Below are positions 26,433-37,449 of a DNA stretch of 64,000 nt, piece after piece (the first letter of the stretch is position 1; each line of letters starts with the position of its first letter). Under the pieces are notes generated by a model. That model ran no database searches. It saw only the letters and a list, made by a program, of their open reading frames with translations, and was not told the origin of the DNA. The DNA is from Streptomyces sp. 11x1 (lineage in GTDB: Bacteria; Actinomycetota; Actinomycetes; Streptomycetales; Streptomycetaceae), in contig NZ_CP122458.1 of assembly GCF_032598905.1 (NCBI RefSeq), positions 3,906,001 through 3,970,000 on the forward strand, read 5' to 3'. The translations under genes and the position numbers were made by a program.

Positions 26433-27188
26433 ATGAAGGACGCCTTCGGCACCCCCCAGTCCCTGCTGATCCTCGGCGGTACGTCGGACATCGCGCTCGC
26501 CACGGCCCGTCGGCTGATCGCCCGCCGCACTCGCACGGTGTGGCTCGCGGGGCGCCCGTCGCAGGCTCTGGAGAACGCGGCCGTCCATCTGCGCGGCCTC
26601 GGCGCGGAGACCCACACGGTCACCTTCGACGCGCTCGACCCCGGCTCCCACGAGGCGGTCCTCGGCAAGGTCTTCGCCGAGGGCGACATCGACATGGTGC
26701 TCCTCGCCTTCGGTGTCCTCGGCGACCAGGCGAACGACGAACGCGACCCGGTGTCCGCCGCGCGTGTCGCGCAGACCAACTACACCGGCGCCGTCTCGTC
26801 CGCCCTGGTCTGCGCGCGGGCCCTCCAGGCGCAGGGCCACGGCTCCCTGGTCGTCCTGTCCTCCGTCGCCGCCGAGCGGGCCCGCCGCTCCAACTTCATC
26901 TACGGCTCCAGCAAGGCCGGCCTCGACACCTTCACCCAGGGCCTGGGCGACGCTCTCCACGGCACCGGCGCCCACGTCATGCTCGTCCGCCCCGGCTTCG
27001 TCCGCACGAGCATGACGGCGGGCCGCCCGGAGAGCCCCTTCGCCACGACCCCGGAGGCCGTGGCCACCGCCATCGAGCTGGGGCTGCGCCGCCGCTCGGA
27101 GACGGTCTGGGTCCCGGGTGCGCTACGCCTGGTGATGACGGCCCTGAGGCACCTGCCGAGGCCGATCTTCCGCCGCCTGCCGCTGTAG
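26433..27188 (+). CDS. SDR-family reductase, DprE2-like (decaprenylphosphoryl-arabinose synthesis)
   Basis: 251 residues. Short-chain dehydrogenase with an N-terminal cofactor motif LLILGGTSDIALATARRL (GGxSxIA variant as in DprE2) and catalytic Ser-Tyr-Lys: VVLSSVAAE and YGSSKAGLD. The end LVRPGFVRTSMT and a basic C-terminal tail that could associate with membrane also match DprE2. It lies 91 bp after the DprE1-like gene with its own GGAG site, consistent with the two-step oxidation/reduction that epimerises polyprenylphosphoryl ribose to arabinose. A terminator follows directly. Confidence 0.87.
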   Translation: MKDAFGTPQSLLILGGTSDIALATARRLIARRTRTVWLAGRPSQALENAAVHLRGLGAETHTVTFDALDPGSHEAVLGKVFAEGDIDMVLLAFGVLGDQANDERDPVSAARVAQTNYTGAVSSALVCARALQAQGHGSLVVLSSVAAERARRSNFIYGSSKAGLDTFTQGLGDALHGTGAHVMLVRPGFVRTSMTAGRPESPFATTPEAVATAIELGLRRRSETVWVPGALRLVMTALRHLPRPIFRRLPL

Positions 27189-27206
27189 CGCCCCCTCAGG
27201 GGGCGC
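27188..27206. terminator. Stem-loop between the DprE2-like gene and the convergent RNA ligase gene
   Basis: GCGCCCCCT-C-AGGGGGCGC, a 9-bp perfect inverted repeat starting at the last base of the DprE2-like stop codon and ending 12 bp from the stop of the convergent gene. It probably serves both. Confidence 0.65.
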
Positions 27207-27217
27207 GGCGCCCGATG

Positions 27218-27799
27218 TCACCGCGCGGGCAGCGTCGTGTCTCCGACCGGCGCACCCGCCTGCGGCGGCACCACGGACCCGCCGAACGCGAACTCCCGCA
27301 GCTTGCGCCAGACCCCGTCGGAACCCTGCTCGTAGAGCGCGAACCCGGTGCAGGGCCACTGCGCCTCGTACCCGGCGAGCTCCTCGAACGCCCGGTCCAT
27401 CGCCTCCTCGGCGATGCCGTGCGCCACGGTGACGTGCGGGTGGTACGGGAAGTTCAACTCGCGTGCCACGGGTCCCGACGCGTCCCGGACCTGCTTCTGC
27501 AACCAGGTGCAGGCCTCGCCCCCCTCGACGACCCGTACGTACACGACGGGCGAGAGCGGGCGGAAGGTGCCCGTGCCGGACAGCCGCATCGGAAAGGGCC
27601 GCCCGGCCGCCGCGACCTCGCGGAGGTGCGCCTCGATCGCTGGGAGGTCGATGGCCTCGACCTCGGTCGGCGGCAGCAGCGTGACGTGCGTGGGGATGCC
27701 GTGAGCCGCGGCGTCGCCGAAGCCCGTGCGCCGCTCCTGGAGCTGGCTGCCGTGGGGCTCCGGGACCGCGATCGACACACCGATCGTTACGGTCCCCAC
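27218..27799 (-). CDS. 2'-5' RNA ligase / cyclic phosphodiesterase-like (2H superfamily) protein
   Basis: 193 residues from GTG 27799, which has AGGAGAC 5-11 bp upstream. Both HxT motifs of the 2H phosphoesterase fold are present: THVTLLPP near residue 37 and YHPHVTVAHG near residue 117. Members act on cyclic phosphates or 2'-5' linkages in RNA or nucleotides; the substrate here is unknown. The open frame extends upstream to 27964 through a tandem repeat, but that part lacks a ribosome site and looks non-coding. Tail to tail with the DprE2-like gene. Confidence 0.85.
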   Translation of the reverse strand: MGTVTIGVSIAVPEPHGSQLQERRTGFGDAAAHGIPTHVTLLPPTEVEAIDLPAIEAHLREVAAAGRPFPMRLSGTGTFRPLSPVVYVRVVEGGEACTWLQKQVRDASGPVARELNFPYHPHVTVAHGIAEEAMDRAFEELAGYEAQWPCTGFALYEQGSDGVWRKLREFAFGGSVVPPQAGAPVGDTTLPAR

Positions 27800-27888
27800 G
27801 TCGTCTCCTGTCGTCGTGTCATACGAGTTGTCGTAGTCCTTGTCAGCCGCGGTCCGTCGCACACGGCGGTCCGTCGAACCGACCACCG

Positions 27889-27950
27889 GTCGTACCGACT
27901 GCCCGTCGTACCGACTGTCCGTCGTACCGCTGTCGGTCGTACCGGCTATC
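27889..27950 (+). repeat. Four tandem copies of a 15-16 bp GTCGTACCG unit
   Basis: GTCGTACCGACTGCCC, GTCGTACCGACTGTCC, GTCGTACCGCTGTCG and GTCGTACCGGCTATC follow one another between the RNA ligase gene and trpS, with a partly related copy (GTCCGTCGAACCGACC) upstream. Possibly regulatory for the gene to its left, or a neutral minisatellite. Confidence 0.65.
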
Positions 27951-28049
27951 GACTGTACGGCCACGACGGTCCTCCGGGCAGGCGCAGCGGGAGTGATGTG
28001 CGGCGCTGTCGGTGGTGCGGCAGGCGCGCGGGGGCAGAGGTGGTGCGGC

Positions 28050-29824
<1,775 letters not shown>

Positions 29825-29841
<17 letters not shown>

Positions 29842-30727
29842 GCCGGGCGAGGGCGGGGAGCGTGGTCCTGGCGGGGACCCGGGGCCGTCGCGGGAGGGCG
29901 GGAACACGGGGGGTGACATGCGTGACATGCGTGACGTCCGGTTGCCCCAGGAGCTGCGGGCGCTCGGGCGGGCGCTGGACCGGCCCGGGAGCGACGGCGA
30001 CGAGACCATGGTCGAGCGGGTTCTCCAGCAGATACTGGCCGAGCGGGTGCCGACGCCGGTGGCCGAGCCGCCGGGGGCCGGGGAGCGGCTGCGGGCGGTG
30101 CGCCGGTGGGCACGGACGCGGTGGCGCGCGCTGATCGCCGCACTGTGCGGGCTGCTCACGGCCCTCGTCCTCACCCCTCCGGTGCGGGCGGCGGTGGCCG
30201 ACTGGTTCTCCTTCGGCGGGGTCGAGGTGCGGTACGACCCGTCGGCGACGCCTTCGCCGGGCGCGCGGGTGCCCGGCTGCCCGGAGCCGGTCCCACTGGC
30301 CGAGGCCGGGCGGCGGGCGGGGTTCGCTCCGCTCGTACCGAAGGCGCTGGGCCCTCCGGACGCGGTGTCCGTGACGCGCGCGCCGAAGGACCGCTTCGTG
30401 ATCACCCTCTGCTGGGGCGAGCGGGGAGGGACCGTCCGGCTCGACGAGTACGCGGCCCGGCTGGCCCCCGAGTACGGCAAGACCGTGGTGGGCGAGCAGG
30501 CCGTCGAGTGGGTCGGGCTGAAGGAGGGCGCGCACGACGCGCTGTGGTTCCCCGAGCCGCACCTGCTGCGCTTCTGGATGACCTCCGAGGACGGCTCCCG
30601 CCTCACCCGCTCGGAGCGCACGGCGGGGCCCACCCTTCTGTGGGTCCACGACGAGGCCTTCACGCTGCGGCTGGAGGGCGTGGAGTCGAAGGCACGGGCG
30701 CGGGAGATCGCGGAGTCGTTGGACTGA
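29825..30727 (+). CDS. Single-pass membrane protein coupled to the ECF sigma factor, candidate anti-sigma factor
   Basis: 300 residues from GTG 29825, overlapping the sigma gene by 17 bp. About 100 cytoplasmic residues (with LPQELRALGRAL and a helical stretch around VERVLQQILAERV) precede one transmembrane helix at about 101-120, followed by a 170-residue extracytoplasmic domain with two cysteines (VPGCPEP, ITLCWGE). This layout suits a membrane anti-sigma factor or signal sensor, but no ZAS motif (HxxxCxxC) is present and no family is recognised. The assignment rests on position, overlap and topology. Confidence 0.7.
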
Positions 30728-30743
30728 TCGGTCCGGTTCGGGT

Positions 30744-30772
30744 GGGAACCCCGGCGGTCCGAGCGGTGTACC
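30744..30772 (+). promoter_or_regulatory. Second copy of the putative ECF promoter
   Basis: GGGAACC-N14-GGTGTACC, identical in both boxes and spacing to the element at 29183-29211. Transcription would start near 30779, leaving a leader of about 50 bases before the ATG at 30829. Confidence 0.65.
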
Positions 30773-30828
30773 AGGAATGACACCGCGAGTGCGGGAGGAC
30801 CGCACCGGGATCGATCGGGGGGTGTCGG

Positions 30829-31596
30829 ATGTGTGGACTGCGACAACTGACGGCGACGGTGGGCGGGGTGCTGACCGCGTTCGCCCTGGTGCTGCTGGGG
30901 GCTCAGCCCTCAGTGGCGGGCGGACCGACCAGTGTGCTGCTGGTCTCCCCGACCAGTCAGCGGACGGCTTCGCTGTACGGCACACAGGAGGAGTACGGCA
31001 ACCTGGAGAAGCTCCTCGCCCGCGCGGGCGGCGAGCTCGACCAGGGTCGGGAGGAGGCCCCGCGGTGGGGGCGGGAGGACATATGGGGAGAGCGGATCAG
31101 TGACATGGTCAGCGTGACGTGGATGATCCACGACGTGACGCCGTGGCGGCTGGACCGGGTCTACACGGCCGCGCCGGACACCAAGGACATCTGGATCCAC
31201 ACGACGCTCGTCGTCGGCGAGGAGGATCCGGGTGCTGCGGGCGCCGGCGTCTGGCACCGGGCGAAGCAGCCGGACCAGCTGCGGAAGCTGCTCAACGGCC
31301 TGGGAATCCTGGGCGCGGCCCAGGGTGATCCGGCCCCTGGGGACCCGGTGCGGGACGAGCCGCTTTCCGGCGAGGCGGCGGGAGGAACCGCGGCCGACTC
31401 CGCCGGGACGACCGCCGACACGAGGGCCGCAGCCACCGCGCCCGGTCTGGCCGACCACGCCCACTGGGCGATACCCGCCCTGGCGCTGGGCCTGCTCGTC
31501 GGCTCCGGCGGTGCCACGCTCCTGCTGCGCCGCGCGGCGGCCCGGAACGGGTCCGGGCCGCTGCGGGAGCCCCGTCAGGAGCTGCTGGACGCCTGA
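30829..31596 (+). CDS. Secreted, C-terminally membrane-anchored protein of unknown function
   Basis: 255 residues. Signal peptide to about residue 31 (AFALVLLGAQPSVAGG), an extracytoplasmic domain of about 110 residues rich in Trp and acidic residues (WMIHDVTPWRLDRVY, KDIWIHTTLVV), an Ala/Thr/Asp-rich spacer, then a C-terminal helix (about 214-235) with an LLLRRAAAR stop-transfer tail. It is preceded by a copy of the promoter found before the ECF sigma gene, so it is probably a target of that sigma factor and acts at the cell surface. ATG 30829 follows GGGGGG. No family recognised. Confidence 0.8.
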   Translation: MCGLRQLTATVGGVLTAFALVLLGAQPSVAGGPTSVLLVSPTSQRTASLYGTQEEYGNLEKLLARAGGELDQGREEAPRWGREDIWGERISDMVSVTWMIHDVTPWRLDRVYTAAPDTKDIWIHTTLVVGEEDPGAAGAGVWHRAKQPDQLRKLLNGLGILGAAQGDPAPGDPVRDEPLSGEAAGGTAADSAGTTADTRAAATAPGLADHAHWAIPALALGLLVGSGGATLLLRRAAARNGSGPLREPRQELLDA

Positions 31597-31643
31597 GGGC
31601 GGCGGTCGGCAGACGGTCGGCGGCGGCCAGAAGGTCGGCCGGT

Positions 31644-33092
31644 TCAGCCGAGGTCGATCTCCGGGTACAGCGGGAAGCCGGCGACGAGGTCGGTGGCACG
31701 ACGGGAGATCTCGTCGGCGACCTTCGCGTCGAGGACGTGCTGGGCCTTGGAAGGGGCGCCGGACTTGGTGGTGCCGGGCTCGGTGGTGGTGAGGACGCGG
31801 TCGATGAGGCCGGCGACCTCGTCCATCTCGGCCGTGCCCAGCCCCCGCGTGGTCAGCGCGGGCGTGCCGATGCGGATGCCGGAGGTGTACCAGGCGCCGT
31901 TCGGGTCGGCCGGGATGGCGTTGCGGTTGGTGACGATGCCGGAGTCGAGCAGCGCGGCCTCGGCCTGACGGCCGGTGAGACCGTAGGAGGTGGCGACGTC
32001 GATCAGGTTGAGGTGGTTGTCGGTGCCGCCGGTCACGAGGGTGGCGCCCCGGCGCATCAGGCCTTCCGCCAGCGCACGGGAGTTGTCGACGATGCGCTGG
32101 GCGTAGTCCTGGAAGGCGGGCTGACGGGCCTCGGCGAGGGCGACTGCCTTGGCGGCCATGACGTGCGGGAGCGGACCGCCGAGGACCATCGGGCAGCCCC
32201 GGTCGACCTGGTCCTTGAGGGAGTCGTCGCACAGGACCATGCCGCCGCGCGGGCCGCGCAGCGACTTGTGGGTGGTCGTGGTGACGATCTGGGCGTGCGG
32301 TACGGGATCGAAATCGCCGGTGAGGACCTTGCCGGCGACGAGGCCCGCGAAGTGCGCCATGTCCACCATGAGCGTGGCGCCGACCTCGTCGGCGATCTCG
32401 CGCATGATCCGGAAGTTCACGAGACGGGGGTAGGCGGAGTAACCGGCGACGATGATCAGCGGCTTGAAGTCGCGGGCGGAGGTGCGCAGGGCCTCGTAGT
32501 CGATGAGGCCGGTGGCGGGGTCGGTGCCGTAGGAGCGCTGGTCGAACATCTTGCCGGAGATGTTCGGGCGGAAGCCGTGGGTGAGGTGGCCGCCGGCGTC
32601 CAGGGACATGCCGAGCATGCGCTGGTTGCCGAAGGCCTGGCGCAGTTCGGCCCAGTCGGCGTCGGAGAGGTCGTTGACCTGGCGGGCGCCGGCCTTCTCC
32701 AGGAAGGGGACCTCGATCCGGTCGGCGAGGACGGACCAGAAGGCGACCAGGTTGGCGTCGATGCCGGAGTGCGGCTGGACGTAGGCGTGGCGGGCGCCGA
32801 AGAGTTCCCTGGCGTGCTCGGCGGCGAGGGACTCGACGGTGTCGACGTTGCGACAGCCGGCGTAGAAGCGGCGGCCGACGGTGCCCTCGGCGTACTTGTC
32901 GCTGAACCAGTTGCCCATGGCCAGGAGGGTGGCCGGGGAGGCGTAGTTCTCGGAGGCGATCAGCTTGAGCATCTCGCGCTGGTCGGTGACCTCCTGGCCG
33001 ATGGCGTCGGCCACCCGCGGCTCGACGGCGCGGATCACGTCGAGGGCGGCACGGAAGGCGGTGGACTCGTGGGAGAGGGGCTCGGCTGACAT
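31644..33092 (-). CDS. glyA: Serine hydroxymethyltransferase
   Basis: 482 residues. PLP enzyme that converts serine plus tetrahydrofolate to glycine plus 5,10-methylene-THF. The internal Schiff-base lysine lies in [15 protein letters not shown]. The N-terminal [18 protein letters not shown] and the cofactor-binding [12 protein letters not shown] are typical. At 482 residues it is about 60 longer than most bacterial GlyA, with extra sequence around residues 130-175. The ATG at 33092 follows GGAGG. The leader carries a ZTP riboswitch, tying expression to purine/folate status. Confidence 0.96.
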   Translation of the reverse strand: MSAEPLSHESTAFRAALDVIRAVEPRVADAIGQEVTDQREMLKLIASENYASPATLLAMGNWFSDKYAEGTVGRRFYAGCRNVDTVESLAAEHARELFGARHAYVQPHSGIDANLVAFWSVLADRIEVPFLEKAGARQVNDLSDADWAELRQAFGNQRMLGMSLDAGGHLTHGFRPNISGKMFDQRSYGTDPATGLIDYEALRTSARDFKPLIIVAGYSAYPRLVNFRIMREIADEVGATLMVDMAHFAGLVAGKVLTGDFDPVPHAQIVTTTTHKSLRGPRGGMVLCDDSLKDQVDRGCPMVLGGPLPHVMAAKAVALAEARQPAFQDYAQRIVDNSRALAEGLMRRGATLVTGGTDNHLNLIDVATSYGLTGRQAEAALLDSGIVTNRNAIPADPNGAWYTSGIRIGTPALTTRGLGTAEMDEVAGLIDRVLTTTEPGTTKSGAPSKAQHVLDAKVADEISRRATDLVAGFPLYPEIDLG

Positions 33093-33126
33093 GGGGACCT
33101 CCGGACGTTGCGTTCAGCGTTCACGG

Positions 33127-33208
33127 TACGGCCCAGGCGCACGGCACTCATCTTCCCCGGGCCGCTCCCCGATGGTCCGTCCCATCCCAGCGCGCCAGTC
33201 ACGGCCCA
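33127..33208 (-). ncRNA. ZTP (pfl) riboswitch in the glyA leader
   Basis: On the minus strand 35-116 bp before glyA. The first half reads GGGCCGUGACUGGCG, followed by a GAUGG/CCAUC stem, then CGGGGAGCGGCCC that pairs back to GGGCCG. A short variable region leads to the conserved GCGCCUGGGC element. These blocks match, in order, the two-domain consensus of the pfl motif that binds ZTP/ZMP and activates one-carbon genes. glyA is a classic target, and the purine pathway gene purH, which uses the ZMP intermediate, lies in this window. Confidence 0.88.
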
Positions 33209-33305
33209 CCACTCACCCTATCGGGCGGGCCGGAGCGGCGGGCCGGGACGTCCACCATTCGAACGACGGGAGGAGTCGGGAGAAGTCGGGAGGAGGGGCC
33301 GTCGG

Positions 33306-34490
33306 TCAGAGGATGACGTGGGGGAGGAAGCGGGCGTACTCGTCCGTGACCAGGCCCGACGACTCGCGGATGCCGAGGCCCGCGGACTCGTTCTCGACGA
33401 CCCAGGCGCCGAGGACGACGTGGTTGTCGTCGAAGGCGGGCAGGGCTGCCAACTCCTGGTAGCAGCAGGGTTCTTCGCGGAGTGCAGGGGCGGTGCCCGG
33501 GGCGTGCAGGGTGACCCCGGCGCCCTCGCGGCCGAGGAGGGGTTTGGCGACGTAGCCGGTGGTGGCGGCCAGTTCGCGGGGGCCGTCGAGATAGGCGGGG
33601 AGGAGGTTGGGGTGGCCGGGGTACAGCTCCCAGAGGACGGCCAGGAGGGCCTTGTTGCTGAGGAGCATCTTCCAGGCGGGCTCGATCCACATCGTGGTCC
33701 CGGTGCCGCCGCCGTTGTCGAGGGTGGCGAGGACATGGGAGGCGAAGCGGTCGGTGGTGAGCCACTCCCACGGGTAGAGCTTGAAGATGCCGCGGATGAA
33801 GCGGAGCTTCTTGTCGACGAAGCGTTCGGCGAGACGGTCCCAGCCGATGTCCTCCATGGAGATCCAGTCGGTGGCGAGCCCGGCCTGTTCGGCGGTCTCC
33901 TTCAGATAGGCGACCGTCATCAGGTCCTCGCCGAGTTCGTCGCCGGCGGAGTGCGCGAAGTAGAGGGGGCTGCCCGACGGCAGGAGGGGGGACTGCTTCT
34001 TCCAGGCGTCGACGAGGCGTTCGTGGAGGGAGTTCCACTGGTCGGCGCCCGGGAAGCGTTCCTCCATCCAGAACCACTGGGGGCTGGCCGCCTCGACGAG
34101 CGAGGTCGGGGTGTCGGCGTTGTACTCCAGCATCTTGGCCGGGCCGGTGCCGTCGTAGCGGAGGTCGAAGCGGCCGTAGACGGACGGCAGTTCGGCGCGT
34201 CGGCGCCACGCCTCGGCGACGAGGCCGGCAAGGCGCGGGTCGGTGATGCCGAGGTCGGCGAAGCGGTCCTCGGCCACGATGTGTTCGGCCGCCGCGAGGC
34301 ACATGCCGTGCAGTTCCTCGACGACCTCCTCCAGCGCCTCGACCTCGGGCAGCGAGAAGACGTAGTACGCGCTCTCGTCCCAGTACGGGCGCAGGGAACC
34401 GTCGGGGTGGCGGGTCAGCGGGTAGATCAGCCCCTGTTCCTCGACGGTCTCCTGCCAGCCCGGCCGGGGTTCGATGGTGCGGCGTTCCAT
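33306..34490 (-). CDS. Glutathionylspermidine synthase family protein (YgiC-like ATP-grasp ligase)
   Basis: 394 residues. Matches the C-terminal synthetase domain of glutathionylspermidine synthase: YYVFSLPEVEALEEVVEELH, YGRFDLRYDGTGPAKMLEYNADTPTSLVEA, and ATP-grasp elements such as GYVAKPLLGREGAGVTLH. The family joins a carboxylate to an amine with ATP. Streptomyces lacks glutathione, so the substrates must differ. It is 21 bp downstream of a small lipoprotein gene, the same pairing as E. coli ygiB-ygiC. Cytoplasmic. Confidence 0.9.
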   Translation of the reverse strand: MERRTIEPRPGWQETVEEQGLIYPLTRHPDGSLRPYWDESAYYVFSLPEVEALEEVVEELHGMCLAAAEHIVAEDRFADLGITDPRLAGLVAEAWRRRAELPSVYGRFDLRYDGTGPAKMLEYNADTPTSLVEAASPQWFWMEERFPGADQWNSLHERLVDAWKKQSPLLPSGSPLYFAHSAGDELGEDLMTVAYLKETAEQAGLATDWISMEDIGWDRLAERFVDKKLRFIRGIFKLYPWEWLTTDRFASHVLATLDNGGGTGTTMWIEPAWKMLLSNKALLAVLWELYPGHPNLLPAYLDGPRELAATTGYVAKPLLGREGAGVTLHAPGTAPALREEPCCYQELAALPAFDDNHVVLGAWVVENESAGLGIRESSGLVTDEYARFLPHVIL

Positions 34491-34511
34491 GGTGTCGCCT
34501 CGTCCGCCGGG

Positions 34512-34901
34512 TCAGCCGCCGCCGGAACCGGAGCCGTCACCGTCGCCCGAGCAGCCGAAGCCGTCCCGGTCGACGGCCTCGCTGCGGCTGAAGGTGCCGT
34601 AGTCGGCGCGGCCGCCGCTGACGTCGGCGTCGTAGTACCAGGCGGAGTCGACCGAGCCGGTCTGGCTGCGGTTGCCGCTGCTGTTGCTCTTGCGGTTCTT
34701 GCCGAACGACGACGAGGAGCTGGAGCTCGAGTTGCAGTTCTTGTCGGCGATGATCTTGTAGCCGTTGGCGTAGTCGTAGCTGTCGCGGTCCACGCAGCGG
34801 CGGTCCGGATCGGAACCGCAGGAGGTCAGGGCCGCCGCGACGACGCCCATCCCACCGAGTACGACCGTGCTGGACCGCAGCCGCCTGCGCTGTTCTCCCA
34901 T
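34512..34901 (-). CDS. Small lipoprotein resembling YgiB/DUF1190 (UPF0441)
   Basis: 129 residues. Signal sequence with the lipobox VAAALTSCGSD (Cys about 28), then DRDSYDYANGYKIIADKNC, a run of serines, and a C-terminal WYYDADVSGGRADYG segment, ending in a Gly/Ser/Asp tail. Cys spacing and the central GYKII and WYY...G patterns resemble DUF1190 proteins, which are encoded next to YgiC-type ligases as here. Attached to the outer face of the membrane. ATG 34901 with upstream GGGGGAG. Confidence 0.75.
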   Translation of the reverse strand: MGEQRRRLRSSTVVLGGMGVVAAALTSCGSDPDRRCVDRDSYDYANGYKIIADKNCNSSSSSSSSFGKNRKSNSSGNRSQTGSVDSAWYYDADVSGGRADYGTFSRSEAVDRDGFGCSGDGDGSGSGGG

Positions 34902-35053
34902 GTGTGCTCCCCCGTAGGGCTCGTGAGCCCTGCCGTACCGGGACCGGTCCGCGATGCGATACACGAAAACCGGCCACCGTCTTATATGCGCTTTATCGGC
35001 GCTCAGACTAGTGATCGACTCCTGGCGGAGGCCAATTGGGTGCACAGGGCGGC

Positions 35054-36091
35054 CTACGGGCGGCGGATCGCCCGCAGCGAGCGGGTGGCCTGGGCGCGCA
35101 GGGCCTCGGCGAGTTCGGGTGGGGCGGACGCGCCGAGGGTGAAGTCGGCGTCAACCGAGGTGATCATCCAGGCGAGGTCGCGCGGGGTCTCGGCGCCCAG
35201 ATGCAGCAGACAGCGATCGTCGTCGACCGGTTCGAGCACCCCCATGCCGGGCCAGAGCCGGTCCCCGACCGATGCGGCCGACTCGTGCAGGGTGACGGTG
35301 GCCCGGAAGGGCCAGGCCCGGGACGAGACGCGGTGGGCCAGATAGGTCGCCGCGTCACCTTCTGGGAGTGCGCGGGGGACGAAGCGTGGTCCGGTCGGGG
35401 TGCGCGGCACGAGACGGTCGACTCGGAAGGTCCGCCAGTCCGTGCGGTCCATGTCCCAGGCGACGAGATACCAGTGGCGGTCGAAGCTGACGAGCCTGTG
35501 CGGCTCGACGGTGCGGACACGGGGCACGGTTGGCGGCGTGGATCGGGACGCGGCTCGGGGCTCCGGTGTACGGGGATCCGGGGCCGAGTTGTGCGGGCTG
35601 GTGTAGTCGAAGCGGAGGCGTTCGTGGCGGCGGCAGGCTTCGGCGATGGCCATGAGGGTGTCCGGCGCGACCTTGGGGGCGGGGGCCGCTCCCGCTCGGA
35701 CGGTGGCGTGGTGCAGGGTCGTCACCCGGTGCCGCAGCCGGGACGGCAGCACCTGCTCCAGCTTGGTGAGGGCCCTCAGCGAGGCCTCCTCGATGCCGGT
35801 GACCGTGCCCTCGGCGGCGGTGCGCAGTCCGACCACGACCGCGACGGCCTCCTCGTCGTCGAGCAGCAGGGGCGGCAGGCTAGCGCCGGCACCGAGCCGG
35901 TAGCCGGCGGCGCCCCGGGCGGCGTGCACGGGGTAGCCGAGGTCACGCAGTCGCTCGATGTCCCGGCGCAGGGTGCGTCGGCTGACGCCGAGCTGCTCGG
36001 CGAGTTCGGCGCCGGAGCGGTCGCGGTCGCGGTGGCTCTGCAGCAGGGCGAGCAGCTTCAGCAGTCGTCCGGAGGTCTCCAGCATGGACAT
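35054..36091 (-). CDS. HTH/WYL-domain transcriptional regulator (YafY type)
   Basis: 345 residues. N-terminal winged helix-turn-helix ([20 protein letters not shown], then [20 protein letters not shown]), residues about 5-65. A WYL domain from about 145 to 245 has the motif around [19 protein letters not shown], and a C-terminal WCX-like extension follows. WYL domains bind small ligands or nucleic acid and switch DNA binding. Start at ATG 36091 or 36085. Divergent from the epoxide hydrolase gene with only 57 bp between the starts, so that gene is the likely target. Confidence 0.9.
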   Translation of the reverse strand: MSMLETSGRLLKLLALLQSHRDRDRSGAELAEQLGVSRRTLRRDIERLRDLGYPVHAARGAAGYRLGAGASLPPLLLDDEEAVAVVVGLRTAAEGTVTGIEEASLRALTKLEQVLPSRLRHRVTTLHHATVRAGAAPAPKVAPDTLMAIAEACRRHERLRFDYTSPHNSAPDPRTPEPRAASRSTPPTVPRVRTVEPHRLVSFDRHWYLVAWDMDRTDWRTFRVDRLVPRTPTGPRFVPRALPEGDAATYLAHRVSSRAWPFRATVTLHESAASVGDRLWPGMGVLEPVDDDRCLLHLGAETPRDLAWMITSVDADFTLGASAPPELAEALRAQATRSLRAIRRP

Positions 36092-36148
36092 GAGGGTGCC
36101 GCAGAGTTAGGACCGAGGGTGACCCAACCGGTTCGTAGCGTCGGAGCC

Positions 36149-37378
36149 ATGACGAACCCGACAGCCGCATTCACGCGTACGCCAGCACCCACTCCGTTCC
36201 GGCTCGCGATCCCGCAGAACCGCCTCGACGACCTGCGCCGACGCCTGGCCGACACCCGCTGGCCCGACGAACTCCCCGGTGTGGGGTGGAGCCGGGGCGT
36301 GCCGACGGGCTATCTGAAGGAGCTCGCCGAGTACTGGTGCACCGGCTTCGACTGGCGGGCGCAGGAGGCGGTGGTCAACGCGTACGACCAGTACACGGCG
36401 GAGGTCGAAGGACAGCACGTGCACTTCCTGCATGTGCGGTCGCCGGAGGCGGGGGCCACGCCGTTGCTGCTGCTGCACGGCTGGCCGGGCTCGGTGGTGG
36501 ATTTCCTGGACGTCATCGGCCCGCTGTCCGATCCCCGTGCGCACGGCGGGGATCCGGGGGACGCGTTTCACCTGGTCATCCCGTCGCTGCCGGGGTTCGG
36601 ACTCTCCACACCGCTGGCCGGACCCGGGATGGACGCGGCCCGGACGGCCTCGGTGTTCACGGAGCTGATGTCCCGTCTGGGGTACGAGCGGTACGGGGTC
36701 CAGGGATACGACACCGGGTCGTGGATCGCGCCCGAGATGGGGAAGCAGGCGCCGGAGCGCGTCGTCGGGGTCCACGTCAACGGCATGATCTCCTTCCCCG
36801 TCGGGGCGGAGGGCGAGACGGACGGCCTCAGCGAGGTCGAGCAACGGCGCTGGCAGACCATGCAGGACTTCAACGACGGCTACCTCCAGTGCAACTCCAA
36901 ACGGCCGCAGACGGTGGCGTACGGGCTGACGGACTCCCCCGTGGGGCAACTGGCCTGGATCGTCGAGAAGTTCAAGGAACTCACGGACCCCGAGGACGGG
37001 TTGCCGGAGGACAGCGTCGACCGGGACCGCATGCTGACGAACGTCTCGCTCTACTGGTTCACCGGCACGGCCGCCTCGGCCGCGCAGATCTACTACGAGG
37101 AGATCTCCGCGAGTTCCTGGGGAGACGCCGAGGGTTCCTGGGGCGAGACCGAGGCTTGGGGTGGGGCGGAGGGCCAGGGTGAGACCGGTGGCGGCGGCGC
37201 GAAGGTGCCCACCGCCGTGCTGGTCTCCGCGCGCGATGTGACGGTCCGGCGTTGGGCCGAGCGGGACCACGACATCGTGCGGTGGACCGAACTCGAACGC
37301 GGGGGCCACTTCCTCGCCCTGGAGGCCCCGGAGGCGCTGGTCGAGGACCTGAGGGAGTTCTTCCGCGAGTTGCGGTGA
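36149..37378 (+). CDS. Epoxide hydrolase family protein (alpha/beta hydrolase with EHN domain)
   Basis: 409 residues. Residues about 15-120 are the N-terminal EHN domain ([27 protein letters not shown]). The alpha/beta-hydrolase core follows: [17 protein letters not shown] (oxyanion HGWP), nucleophile Asp in [15 protein letters not shown], an acid-supporting Tyr region SLYWFTGT, and the catalytic His in [12 protein letters not shown]. It opens epoxides by water addition; substrate unknown. A Gly/Glu/Trp-rich insertion (about residues 325-350, [11 protein letters not shown]) is unusual. Probably controlled by the divergent WYL regulator. Confidence 0.9.
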   Translation: MTNPTAAFTRTPAPTPFRLAIPQNRLDDLRRRLADTRWPDELPGVGWSRGVPTGYLKELAEYWCTGFDWRAQEAVVNAYDQYTAEVEGQHVHFLHVRSPEAGATPLLLLHGWPGSVVDFLDVIGPLSDPRAHGGDPGDAFHLVIPSLPGFGLSTPLAGPGMDAARTASVFTELMSRLGYERYGVQGYDTGSWIAPEMGKQAPERVVGVHVNGMISFPVGAEGETDGLSEVEQRRWQTMQDFNDGYLQCNSKRPQTVAYGLTDSPVGQLAWIVEKFKELTDPEDGLPEDSVDRDRMLTNVSLYWFTGTAASAAQIYYEEISASSWGDAEGSWGETEAWGGAEGQGETGGGGAKVPTAVLVSARDVTVRRWAERDHDIVRWTELERGGHFLALEAPEALVEDLREFFRELR

Positions 37379-37449
37379 AGGGACCGGAGCGCTCCGGAGC
37401 ACCGGGCGCGCCTCTTCCTGAAGAGGCCGTCGTAGGCCGGCCCCTGCGC

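Noticed and set aside
30777..31103. ATG at the predicted transcription start of the second ECF promoter opening a 108-codon frame
   Set aside because: The frame overlaps the signal-peptide gene at 30829 and has unnatural composition. It is most likely a shadow, though a leaderless leader peptide cannot be excluded.
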